In this document: one piece after another, positions 9,773 to 22,100 of the stretch
How positions within the stretch are numbered: the first letter of the stretch is position 1
How the letters are laid out: the number at the start of each line of letters is the position of its first letter
DNA from: Colocasia esculenta
Lineage: Eukaryota > Streptophyta > Magnoliopsida > Alismatales > Araceae
Direction: 5' to 3'
Assembly: GCA_014218235.1 (NCBI GenBank)
Contig: CM024753.1
Span: 682,001 to 746,000, forward strand
Length of the DNA stretch: 64,000 nucleotides
Translations under genes and position numbers: made by a program
Notes under the pieces: generated by a model
The model's database searches: none
Told to the model about the DNA's origin: nothing
Seen by the model: the letters and a program-made list of their open reading frames with translations, nothing else

Positions 9773-10164
9773 AGGACGCCCTGCAGGTCGTGACGCCGCC
9801 GGCCCGCTGCTGCATTACAGACCGCGCTGCCGGAGGGGCGATGATACCGCCGCGACGACAGAAGACGCCTACGAGAGTGGGAGAATTAGTGTGCGGGGTG
9901 GTAGCGAAGATAGGGTTTTTTTTATATTTATATATTATATATGAACCATTAGATCTAAGATCTAATGGTCAACATTTATTGGCTTTCGGAGAGGATCTTA
10001 AACGGAGCGGATCACCCATTTCCGTATCCGCTCCGTTTATTATCCGGATATTATCCGTATCCGAAATCCGATCCGCCGGATATATGTTAAACGGATAATA
10101 TCCGCTTAACCGGATATGAATCCGAATCGGATCCGGATAATATCCGAATTCGTTTACAGCCCTA

Positions 10165-13100
10165 AATGCGACCATTTACCGACCGGGTCAAAGTCTCGAT
10201 TTTGAATTGGGGCCTCGCAGGCAGTTCCGACCCCCGGGCGAATAAATATCCGCGTCCGACCGGAGGGTACGAAAGTCGGTGTACTAGTACACACGCTCCG
10301 GGGGGGAATTTTGGCCCCCAACGTAATTCCACGAAACCAGCGCACTGTCGACCGTCTCGGAGTGTCGATTCTGAATTGTGGTCACATAAGTGATTCCGAT
10401 GCCCGTGCGGAAAGTTATGCCCAATTCTTTCGCTGAAGGGGTGGGAATAAACCGGAGGGGGTGACTATATCGGCGATGTTCGGGCTCCCATACCCGACCT
10501 GGGGAGGAGATCTCGTGTCGAGTTGAACACGACATCCGATCGCGGTGACTGGGCGGCTCAGCATGTGGGCTCCGCCAGCAATTCGCGTAATCGAGGGAGT
10601 CGCTACTACCAAAAAACCTTGGAATAGGGGAGATCGTCGGCTTGAATCATAATTTCAGAGTGCGAAACGAAGGTTTTCGACCCCGAAACGATGTCTTATC
10701 GTCTGAGGCAATAAGTGGGCGTCGAGCGCATCTGAGTGCCGATTCTGAATTGGGGTCTTATAAGCGATTCCGATAACCGAGCGAAAAGTTATGCCCGTTT
10801 GAGCGAAGGGGTGTCCGTATGCGATCGCATCGGCAGCGTGCGACCGCGCTCCCGGAGAGGAATTTGGGTGCCGGACCGGAAATCTCCGAATGCGACCATT
10901 TACCGACGGGTCGAAGTGCCGATTCTGAATGGGGCCTCGCGGGCAGTTCCGACCCCAGGGCGAATAAATATCCGCGTCCGACCGGAGGGTACGGCATCGG
11001 TGTACTAGTACACAAGCTCCGGGGGAGATTTTGGCCCCGAACGGAATTCTGCGAAACCAGCGCGCTGTCGACCGTCTCAGAGTGCCGATTCCGAATTGTG
11101 GCACATAAGAGATTCCGATGCCCATGCGGAAAGTTATGTCTAATTCTTTCACTGAAGGGGTGGGAATAAACCGGAGGGGGTGACTATATCGGCGATGTTC
11201 GGGCACCCATATCCACGACCTGGGGAGGAGATCTCGCATCGAGTTGAACACGACTACCGATCGCTGTGACTGGTCGGCTCCGCGTGTGGGCTCCGCCAGA
11301 TATTCGCGTAATCGAGGGAGTCATACTGCTAAAAAACTGTGGAATATTGGAGATCGTCGGGTAGAATCACAATTTCAGAGTATGAAACGAAGGTTTTTCG
11401 ACCTCGAAACGACATCTTATCACTTGAGGCAATAAGGGGGCATCGAGCGCCTCTGAGTGCTGATTCCGAATTGGGGTCTTATAAGCGATTTCAATAACCG
11501 AGTGAAAAGTTATGCCCGTTTGAGCGAAGGGGTGTCCGTATGCGATCGCATCGGCAGACTGCGACTGCGATCCCGGAGAGGAATTTGGGCGCCGGACCGG
11601 AAATCTCCGAATGCGACCATTACCGACCGGGTCGAAGTGTCGATTCTGAATTGGGGCCTCGCGGGTAGTTCCGACCCCCGGGCGAATAAATATCCGCGTC
11701 CGACCGGAGGGTACGGCAGTCGGTATACTAGTACACACGCTCCGGGGGGGAATTTTGGCCCCAGAATGGAATTCCGTGAAACAGTTGCGCTGTCGACCGT
11801 CTCGGAGTGCCGATTCCGACTTGTGGTCACATAAGCGATTTCGATGCCCGTGCGGAAAGTTATGCCCAATTCTTTCGCTGAAGGGGTGGGAATAAACCGG
11901 AGGCGGTGACTATATGGGCGATGTTCGGGCACCCATATCCACGACCTGGGGAGGAGATCTCGCGTCGAGTTGAACACGACATCCGATCGCTGTGACTGGG
12001 TAGCTCCACGTGTGGGCTCCGCCAGCGATTCGCGTAATCGACGGAGTCGCTACTGCCAAAAAACCTTGGAATAGGGGAGATCGTCGGCTTGAATCACAAT
12101 TTCGGTGTGCGAAACAAAGGTTTTTCGACCCCGAAATGAGTCTTATCGTCTAAGGCAATAAGTGGGCATCGAGCGCCTCTGAGTGCCGATTCCGAACTGC
12201 TGTCTTATAAGCGATTCGATAGCCGAGCGAAAAGTTATGCCCGTTGGAGCGAAGAGTGTCCGTATGAGATCACATCGGCAGCCAGCGACGCGCTCCGGAG
12301 ATGAATTTGGGGCCGGACCGGAAACTCCGAATGCGACCATTTACCGACCGGGTCGAAGTGCCGATTCTGAATTGGGGGCTCGTGGGCTGTTCCGACCCCG
12401 GGTGAATAAATATTCGCGTTCGACCGGAGGGTACGATAGTCATTGTATTAGTACACACGCTCCGGGGGGAATTTTGGCCCCGGAACGGAATTCCACGAAA
12501 CCAGCGCGTTGTCGACCGTCTCGGAGTGCCGATTCCGAATTGTGGTCACATAAGCGATTCCGATGCCCGTGCGGAACGTTATGCCCAATTCTTTCTCTGA
12601 AGGGGTGGGAATAAACTAGAGGGGTGACTATATCGGCGATGTTCGGGCACCCATATCCACGAACTGGGGAGGAGATCTCGCATCGAGTTGAACACGACTT
12701 CCGATTGCTGTGACTGGGCGGCTCCGCATGTGGGATCCGCCAACGATTCGCATAATCGAGGGAGTCGCTACTGCCAAAAAACTTGGAATAGGGGAGATCG
12801 TCGGCTTGAATTGCAATTTCAGAGTGCGAAACAAGGTTTTCGCCTCCGAAACGATGTCTTATCGCTGGAGGCAATAAGGGGGCATCGAGCGCCTCGGAGT
12901 GCCAATTCCGAATTGGGATCTTATAAGCGATTCCGATAACCGAGCGAAAAGTTATGCCCGTTTGAAAGAAGGGGTGTCCGTATGCGATCGCATCGGCAGA
13001 CTACGACCGCGCTCCCTGAGAGGAATTTGGGTGCCGGACTGGAAATCTCCGAATGCGACCATTTACTGACCGGGTTGAAGTGCCAATTCTGAATTGGGGC

Positions 13101-16100
13101 CTCGCGGGCAGTTCCGACCCCCGGGCGAATAAATATCTGCATCCGACCGGAGGGTACGGCAGTCGGTGTACTAGTACACACGCTCCGGGAGGGAATTTTG
13201 GCCCCGGAACGGAATTCCGCGAAACTAGTGCGCTGTCGACCGTCTCCGAGTGCCGATTCTGAATTGTGGTCACATAATCGATTCTGATGCCTGTGCGGAA
13301 AGTTATGCCCATTCATTCGCTGAAGGGGTGGGAATAAACCAGAGGGGGTGACTATATCGGCGATGTTCGGGCACCCATATCCACGACCTGGGGAGGATAG
13401 CTCGCGTCGAGTTGAACATGACTTCCGATCGCTGTGACTGGGCGGCTCTGCGTGTGGGCTCCGCCAATGATTCACGTAATCGAGGGAGTCGCTACTGAAA
13501 AAACCTTGGAATAGGGGAGATCGTCGGCTAGAACCGCAATTTTGGAGTGCGAAACGAAGGTTTTTCGACCTCGAAATGACATCTTATCGCCTAAGGCATA
13601 AGCAGGCATCGAGCGCCTCTGAGTGCCGATTCCGATTGGGGTCTCATAAGCGATTCCAATAACCGAGCGAAAAGTTATGCCGTTTGAGCGAAGGGGCGTC
13701 CGTATGCGATCGCATCGGCAGCCTGCGACCGGGCTCCGGAGAGGAATTGGGCGCCGAATCGGAAATCTCCGAATGCGACCATTTACCGACCGGGTTGAAG
13801 TGCCAATTCTGTATTGGGGCCTCACGGGCAGTTCTGACCCCCGGGCGAAAATATCTGCGTCCGACCGGAGGGTACGGCAGTCGGTGTATTAGTACAAACG
13901 CTCCGAGGGAGATTTTGGCCCCGGAATGGAACTCCGCGAAACTAGCGCATTGTCGACCGTCTCGGAGTGTCGATGCCGAATTGTGGTCACATAAGCGATT
14001 CCGATGCCCGTGCGGAGAGATATGCCTAATTCTTTCGCTGAAGGGGTGGGAATAAACCGGAGGGGGTGACTATATGGCGATGTTCGGGCACCCATATCTA
14101 CAATCTGGGGAGGAGATCTCGCGTCGAGTTGAACACGACATCCGATCGCGGTGACTGGGCAGCTCCGTATATGGGCTCCGCCAGCAATTGCGTAATCGAG
14201 GGAGTCGCTACTGCCAAAAAACATTGGAATAGGGGAGATCGTCGGCTTGAATCGTAATTTCGTTGTGCGAAACGAAGGTTTTTCGACCCCGAAACGACGT
14301 CTTATTGTATCAGGCAATAAGGGGTCATCGAGCGCCACTGAGTGCCGATTCTGAATTTGGGTCTTATAAGCGATTCTGATAATCGAGCGAAAACTTATGC
14401 CCGTTTGATCGAAGGGGTGTCCGTATGCGATCGCATCGGCAGCCTGCGACCGCGCTCCGGAGAGGAATTTGGGCGCCAGACCGGAAATCTTGGAATGCGA
14501 CCATTTACCCATAGGGTCGAAGTGCCGATTTTGAATTGGGGCCTCGCGGGCAGTTCCAACCCCCGGCGAACAATATCCGCGTTCGACCACAGGGTACGAC
14601 AGTCGTTGTATTAGTACACACGCTCTGGGGGGAATTTTGGACCCGAAATGGAATTCCGTGAAACCAGCGGCTGTCGACCGTCTCAGAGTGCCGATTCCGA
14701 ATTGTGGTCACATAAGCGTTTTCGATGGCGTGCGGAAAGTTATGCCCAATTTTTTGCTGAAGGGGTGGGAATAAACCGGGGGGGGTGACTATATCGGCGT
14801 GTGTCGGGCACTCATATCCACGACATGGGGAGGAGATCTCGCGTCGAGTTGAACACGATATCTGATCGCTGTGACTGGGCGACGCCGCGTGTGGGCTCGC
14901 CAGTGATTCGCGTAATCGAGGGAGTCGGTACTGCAAAAAAACCTTGGAATAGGGGAGATCGTCGGCTAGAATTGTAATTTTGGAGTGCAAAACGAAGGTT
15001 TTTAGACCTCGAAACGACGTCTTATCGCTTGAGACAATAAGTAGACATCGAGCGCCTCTGAGTGCCAATTCCGAATTGGGGTCTTATAAGCGATTCTGAT
15101 AACCGAGCGAAAAGTTATGCGATTTTAGCAAAGGGGTGTCCGTGTGCGATCGCATCGGCAGTCTGCGACCGCGCTCCCGGAGAGGAATTTGGGCGCCGGA
15201 CCTGAAATCTCCGAATGCGACGATTTACCGACCGGGTCGAAGTGCCGATTCTGAATTGGGGCCTCGCAGGCAGTTCCGACCCCCGGGCGAATAAATATCC
15301 GCGTCCGACCGGAGGGTACGGCAGTTGGTGTACTAGTACACACGCTCCGGGGGGGAATTTTGGCCCCGAAACGAAATTCCGCGAAACCAGCGCGTTGTCG
15401 ACTGTCTCAGAGTGCCGATTCCGAATTGTGGTCAAAAAAGCGATTCCGATGCCCGTGCGGAAAGTTATGCCCAATTCTTTTGCCGAAGGGGTGGGAATAA
15501 ACCGGAGGGGGGGTGACTATATCGGCGATGTTCGGGCACCCATATCCACGACCTGGGGCGGAGATCTCGTGTCGAGTTGAACACGACTTCCGATCGCTGT
15601 CACTGGGCGGCTCCGCGTGTGGGCTCCGCCAGCGATTCGCATAATCGAGGGAGTCGCTACTGCAAAAAAACCTTGGAATAGGGGAGATCGTCGGCTAGAA
15701 TTGTAATTTTGGAGTGCAAAATGAAGGTTTTTAGACCTCGAAATGACGTCTTAGCTTCAGGCAATAAGTGGACATCGAGCGCTTCTGATTGCCAATTCCG
15801 AATTGGGGTCTTATAAGCGATTCTGATAACCGAGCGAAAAGTTATGCCGGTTTTAGCAAAGGGGTGTCCGTGTGCGATCGCATCGGCAGTCTGCGACCGC
15901 GCTACCGGAGAGGAATTTGGGCGCCGGACCTGAAATCTCCGAATGGACCATTTACCGACCGGGTCGAAGTGCCGATTCTGAATTGGGGCCTCGCGGTCAG
16001 TTCCGACCCCCGGGCGAATAAATATCGCGTCCGACCGTAGGGTACGGCAGTGTTGATGTACTAGTACACACGATCCGAAGGAGAATTTTGGCCCCGGAAT

Positions 16101-19100
16101 AGAATTCCGCGAAACCAGCGCACTGTCGACGTCTTGGAGTGCCGATTCCGAATTGTGGTCACATAAGCGATTCCGATGCCCGTGCGGAAAGTTATGCCCA
16201 ATTCTTTCGCTGAAGGGGTGGGAATAAACCGGAGGGGGTAACTATATCGACGATGTTCGGGCACCCATATCCACGAACTGGGGAAGAGATATGGCGTCAA
16301 GTTGAACAAGACATCCGAACGCTGTGACTGGGCGGCTCCGCGTGTGGACTCCGCCTGCGATTCGCGTAATCGAGGGAGTCGCTACTAACAAAAAACCTTT
16401 GAATAGGGGAGATCGTCGGCTTGAATCGCAATTTCAGAGTGCGCAACGAAGGTTGTTCGCCCCCGAAATGACCTCTTATCGTCTGAGGCAATAAGGGGGC
16501 ATCGAGCGCCTCTTAGTGCCGATTCCGAATTGGGGTCATATAAGCGATTTCGATAACCGAGCGAAAAGTTATGCCCGTTTGAGCGAAGGGGTGTCCATAT
16601 GCGACCGCATCGGCAGCCCGCGATCGCGCTCCCGGAGAGGAATTTGGGCGCCGTACCGGAAATCTCCGAATGCGACCATTTACCGACCAGGTCGAAGTGC
16701 CGATTCTGAATTGGGGCCTCGCGGGGAGTTCCGACCCCCGGGTGCATAAATATCCACGTCCGACCGTAGGGTACGGCAGTCGGTGTACTAGTACACACGC
16801 TCCGAGGGGGAATTTTGGCCCCGGAACAGAATTCCGCGAAACCAGTGCACTGTCGACCGTCTCGGAGTGCCGATTCCGAATTGTGGTCACATAAGCGATT
16901 CCGATGCCCGTGCGGAAAGTTATGCCCAATTCTTTCGCTGAAGGGGTGGGAATAAACCGGAGGGGGTGACAATATCGGCGATGTTGGGCACCCATATCCA
17001 CAACCTGGGGAGGAGATCTCACGTCGAGTTGAACACGTCTTCCGATCGCTGAGACTGGGCGGCTCCGCGTGTGGGCTCCGCCAACGATTCGCGTAATTGA
17101 GGGAGTCGCTACTGACAAAAAACCTTGGAATAGGGGAGATCGTCGGCTTGAATCGCAATTTCAGAGTGCGAAACGACGATGTTCGCCCCCGAAATGACCT
17201 CTTATCGTCTGAGGCAATAAGGGGGCATCGAGCGCCTCTTAGTGCCGATCCGAATTGGGGTCTTATAAGCGATTTCGATAACCGAGCGAAAAGTTATGCC
17301 CGTTTGAGCGAAGGGGTGACCGTATGCGATCGCATCGGCAGCCTGCGACCGCGCTCCCGGAGAGGAATTTGGGCGCCGAACCGGAAATCTCCGAATGCGA
17401 CCATTTATCGACCGGGTCGAAGTGCCGATTCTGAATTGGGGCGTCGCGGGCAGTTCCGACCCCCGGGCGAATAAATATCCGCGTCCGACCGTAGGGTACG
17501 CAGTCGGTGTACTAGTACAGACGCTCCGGGGGGGAATGTTGGCCCCGGAACGGAATTCCGCAAAATCAGCACGCTGTAGACCATCTCGGAGTGCGGATTC
17601 CGAATTGTGGTCACATAAGCGATTCCGATGCCCGTGCGGAAAGTTATGCCTGATTCTTTCGCTGTGACTGGGCGGCTCCGCGTCTGAGGGGGTGACTATA
17701 TCGGCGATGTTCGGGCACCCATATCCACGACCTGGGGAGGAGATCTCGCGTCGAGTTGAACACGACGTCCTTCGCTGTGACTGGGCGGCTCCGCGTGTGG
17801 GCTTCGCCAAAGTTTCGCGTAATCGAGGGAGTCGCTACTGCCAAAAAACCTTGGAATAGGGGAGATCTTCGGCTTGAATCGCAATTTTAGAGTGCGAAAC
17901 GTCGGTTTTTCGACCCCGAAACAAAGTCTTATCGCCTGAGGCAATAAGTGGGTGTCGAGCGCCTCTGAGTGCCGATTCCGAATTGGGGTCTTATAAGAGA
18001 TTTCGATAACCGAGCGAAAAGTTATGCCCGTTTGAGCGAAGGGGTGTCCGTATGCGATCGCATCGGCAGCCTGCGACCGTGCTCCCGGAGAGGAAGTTGG
18101 TCGCCGGACCGAAAATCTCCGAATGCGAACATTTACCGACCGGGTTGAAGTGCCGATTCTGAATTGGGGCCTCGCGGGCAATTCCGACCCCGGGAGAATA
18201 AATATCCGCGTCCGACCGTAGGGTATGGCAGTCGGGTACTAGTACACACGCTCCGCGGGGAATTTTGGTCCCGGATTAGAATTTCGCGAAACCAGCGCAC
18301 TGTCGACCGACTCGGAGTGCCGATTACGAATTGTGGTCACATAAGCGATTCCGATGCCGTGCGGAAAAAGTTATGCCCAATTTTTCGCTGAAGCGGTGGG
18401 AATAAACCGGAGGGGGTGACTATATTGGGGATATTTGGGCACCCATATCCACGACCTGGGGAGGAGATCTCGTATCGAGTTGAACACGACTTCCGATCGT
18501 TGTGACTGGGCGGCTCCGCGTGTGGTTCCGCCAGCGATTCGCGTAATCGAGGGAGTCGCTACTGCAAAAAAGCCTTGGAATAGGGGAGATCTTCGGCTTG
18601 AATCGCAATTTCAGAGTGCGAAACGAAGGTTTTTCATCTCCGAATGCGACCATTTACCGAACGGGTCGAAGTGCCGATTCTGAATTGGGTCCTCGCGGGC
18701 AGTTCCGACCCTCGGAGAATAAAATCCGCGTCCGACCGTAGATACGGCAGTCGGTGTACTAGTACACATGCTCCGAGGGGGGGGGGAATTTTGGCCCCGG
18801 AACGGAATTCCGCAATACCAGCGCGCTGTCGACCGTCTCGGAGTGCCGATTCCGAATTGTGGTCACATAAGCGATTCCGATGCCCGTGCGGAAAGTTATG
18901 CCCAATTCTTTCGCTGAAGGGGTGGGAATAAACTGGAGGGGGTGACTATATCGGCGATATTCGGGCACCCATATCCACGACCTGGGGAGGAGATCTCGCA
19001 TCGAGTTGAACACGACTTCCGATCGCTGTGACTGGGCGGCTCTGCGTGTGGGCTCCGCCAGTGATTCGCGTAATCGAGGGAGTCGTTACGGCCAAAAAAC

Positions 19101-22100
19101 CTTGGAATAGGGGAGATCTTCGGCTTGAATCGCAATTTCAGAGTGCGAAACGAAGGTTTTTCGACCGCGAAACGACATCTTATCGCCTGAGGCAATATAT
19201 AGGCGCCGAGCGCCTCTGAGTGCCGATTCCGAATTGGGGTCTTATAAGCGATTTCGATAACCGAGCGAAAAGTTATGCCCGTTTGATCGAAGGGGTGTCC
19301 GTATGCGATCGCATCGGCAGCCTGCGACCGCGCTCCCGGAGAGGAATTTGGGCGCTGGACCGGAAATCCCTGAATGCGACCATTTACCGACCGGGTCGAA
19401 GTGCCGATTCTGAATTGGGGCCTCGCGGGCAGTTCCGACCCACAGGCGAATTAATATCCGCGTCCGACCGTAAGGTACGGCAGTCGGTGTACTAGTACAC
19501 ATGCTTCGGGGGGGAATTTTGGCCCCGGAACGGAATTCCGCAAAACCAGCTCTCTGTCGACCATCTCGGAGTTCCGATTCCGAATTGTGGTCATATAAGC
19601 GATTCCGATGCCCGTGCGGAAAGTTATGCCCAATTCTTTCGCTGAAGGAGTGGGAATAAAACGGAGGGGGTGACTATATCGACTATATTCGGGCACCCAT
19701 ATCCACGACCTGGGGAGGAGATATCGCGTCGAGTTGAACACGACTTCCGATCGCTGTGACACGGCGGCTCCGCGTGTGAGCTCCGCCAGCTATTCGCATA
19801 ATCGAGGGAGTCGCTACTGACAAAAAACCTTGGAATAGGGAAGATCGTCGGCTTGAATCGCAATTTCAGAGTGCGAAACGAAGGTTGTTCGCCCCCGAAA
19901 CGACGTCTTATAGCCTGAGGCAATAAGGGGGCATCGAGAGCCACTGAGTACCGATTTCGAATTTGGGTCTTATAAGCGATTCCGATAACCGAGCGAAAAG
20001 TTATGTCTGTTTGATCGAAGGGGTGTCCGTATGCGATCGCATCGGCAGACTGCGACCGCGCTCCCAGAGAGGAATTTGGGGGCCGGACCGGAAATCTCCG
20101 AATGCAACCATTTTTCGACCGGGTCGAAGTGCCGATTCTGAATTGGGGCCTCGCGGGCAGTTCCGACCCCGTGCGAATTAATATCCGCGTTCGACCGGAG
20201 GGTACGGCAGTCGGTGTACTAGTACACACGCTCCGGGGGGGAATTTTGGCCCCGGAACCGAATTCCGCAAATCCAGCGCGCTATCGACCGTCTCGAAGTG
20301 CCGATTCCGAATTGTGGTCACCTAAGCGATTTCGATGCCCGTGCGGAAAGTTATGCCCAATTCTTTTGCTGAAGGGGTGTGAATAAACCGGAGGGGGTGA
20401 CTATATCGGTGATGTTCGGGCACCCATATCCACGACCTGGGGAGGAGATCTCGCGTCGAGTTGAACACGACTTCCATCGCTGTGACTGGGCGGCTCCACG
20501 TGTGGGCTCCGCCAGCGATTTGCGTAATCGAGGGAGTCTCTACTACCAAAAAACTTGGAATAGGGGAGATCGTCGGCTAGAATCGCAATTTCAGAGTGCG
20601 AAACGAAGGTTTTTCGACCTCAAAACGATGTCTTATCTCTTGAGGTAATAAGGGGTCGAGCACCTATGAGTGCCGATTCCGAATTCGGGTCTTATAAGCG
20701 ATTCCGATAACCGAGCGAAAAGTTATGCCCGTTTGAGCGAAGGGGTTTCCGTGTGCGTTCGCATCGGCAGCCTGCGACTGCGCTCCTGAGAGGAATTTGG
20801 GCGCCGGACCGGAAATATCCGAATGCGACCATTTATCGACCGGGTCGAATAGCCGATTCTGAATTGGGGCCTCGCGGGTAGTTCCGACCCCCACGTGAAT
20901 AAATATCCGTGTCCGACCGGAGGGTACGGTAGTCGGTGTACTAGTACATACGCTCCTGGGGAATGATGGCCCCGAAACTGAATTCCGCAAAACCAGCGCG
21001 CTGTCGACCGTCTCGGAGTGCCGATTCTGAATTGTGGTCACATAAGCGATCCGATGCCTATGCGGAAAATTATGCCAAATTCTTTCGCTGAAGGGGTGGG
21101 AATAAACGGAGTGGTGACTATATCGGCGATGTTCGGGCACCCATATCCTCGACCTGGGGAGGAGATCTCGTGTCGAGTTGAACACGACTTCCGATCGCTG
21201 TGACTGGGCGGCTCCGCGTGTGGGCTTCGCCAACGTTTCGCGTAATCGAGGGAGTCGTCGCTACTGCCAAAAAACCTTGGAATAGGGGAGATCTCCGGCT
21301 TGAATCGCAATTTTAGAGTGCGAAACGTCAGTTTTTCGACCCCGAAACGAAGTCTTATCGCCTGAGACAATAAGTGGGCGTCAAGCTCCTCTGAGTGCCG
21401 ATTCTGAATTGGGGTCTAATAAGCGATTACGATAATCGAGCGAAAAGTTATGCCCGTTTGAGCGAAGGGGTGTCCGTATGCGATCGCATCGGCAGCCTGC
21501 GACCGCGCTCTTGGAGAGGAATTTGGGTGCCGGACCGGAAATCTCCGAATGCGACTAATTTATCGACGGGTCGAAGTGCCGATTCTGAATTGGGGGCTCG
21601 CGGGCAGTTCCGACCCCCGGGCGAATAAATATCCGCGTTCGACCGTAGGGTACGGCAGTCGGTGTACTAGTACACACGCTCCGGGGGGGAATTTTGGCCC
21701 CGGATTAGAATTCCGCAAAACCAGCACACTGTCGACCGTCTCGGAGTGCCGATTCCGAATTGTGGTCACATTAGCGATTCCGATGCCCGTGCGGAAAGTT
21801 ATGCCAAATTCTTTAGCCGAAGGGGTGGGAATAAACCGGAGGGGGTGACTATATCGGCAATATTCGGGCACCCATATCCACGACCTGGGGAGGAGATCTC
21901 GCACCGAGTTGAACACGTCTTCCGATCGCTGAGACTGGGCGGCTCCGCGTGTGGGCTCCGCCAACGATTCTCGTAATCGAGGGAGTGGCTACTGCCAAAA
22001 AACCTTGGAATATGGGAGATCTTCGGCTTGAATCGCAATTTCAGAGTGCGAAACGAAGGTTTTTCGACCCCAAAATGATGTCTTATCGCCTGAGGCTATA

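Larger units (their letters stand above)
8505..10164. mobile_element. hAT-like DNA transposon inserted in the satellite (1660 bp)
   Basis: Both ends read inward TAGGGCTGTAAACG, a terminal inverted repeat of 14 bp of the type I associate with plant hAT elements. The right flank AATGCGAC (10165-10172) equals the left flank AAGCGAC (8498-8504) apart from one missing T. Uninterrupted monomers read GAATGCGACCATTT here, so an 8-bp target duplication of hAT type is supported. Subterminal regions are dense in GGATACGG/ATCCGTATCC-like motifs on both sides. No hAT transposase is present. The centre carries a GA microsatellite and a broken AP2/ERF gene, so this is a non-autonomous element with a captured gene fragment. 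Confidence 0.88.
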
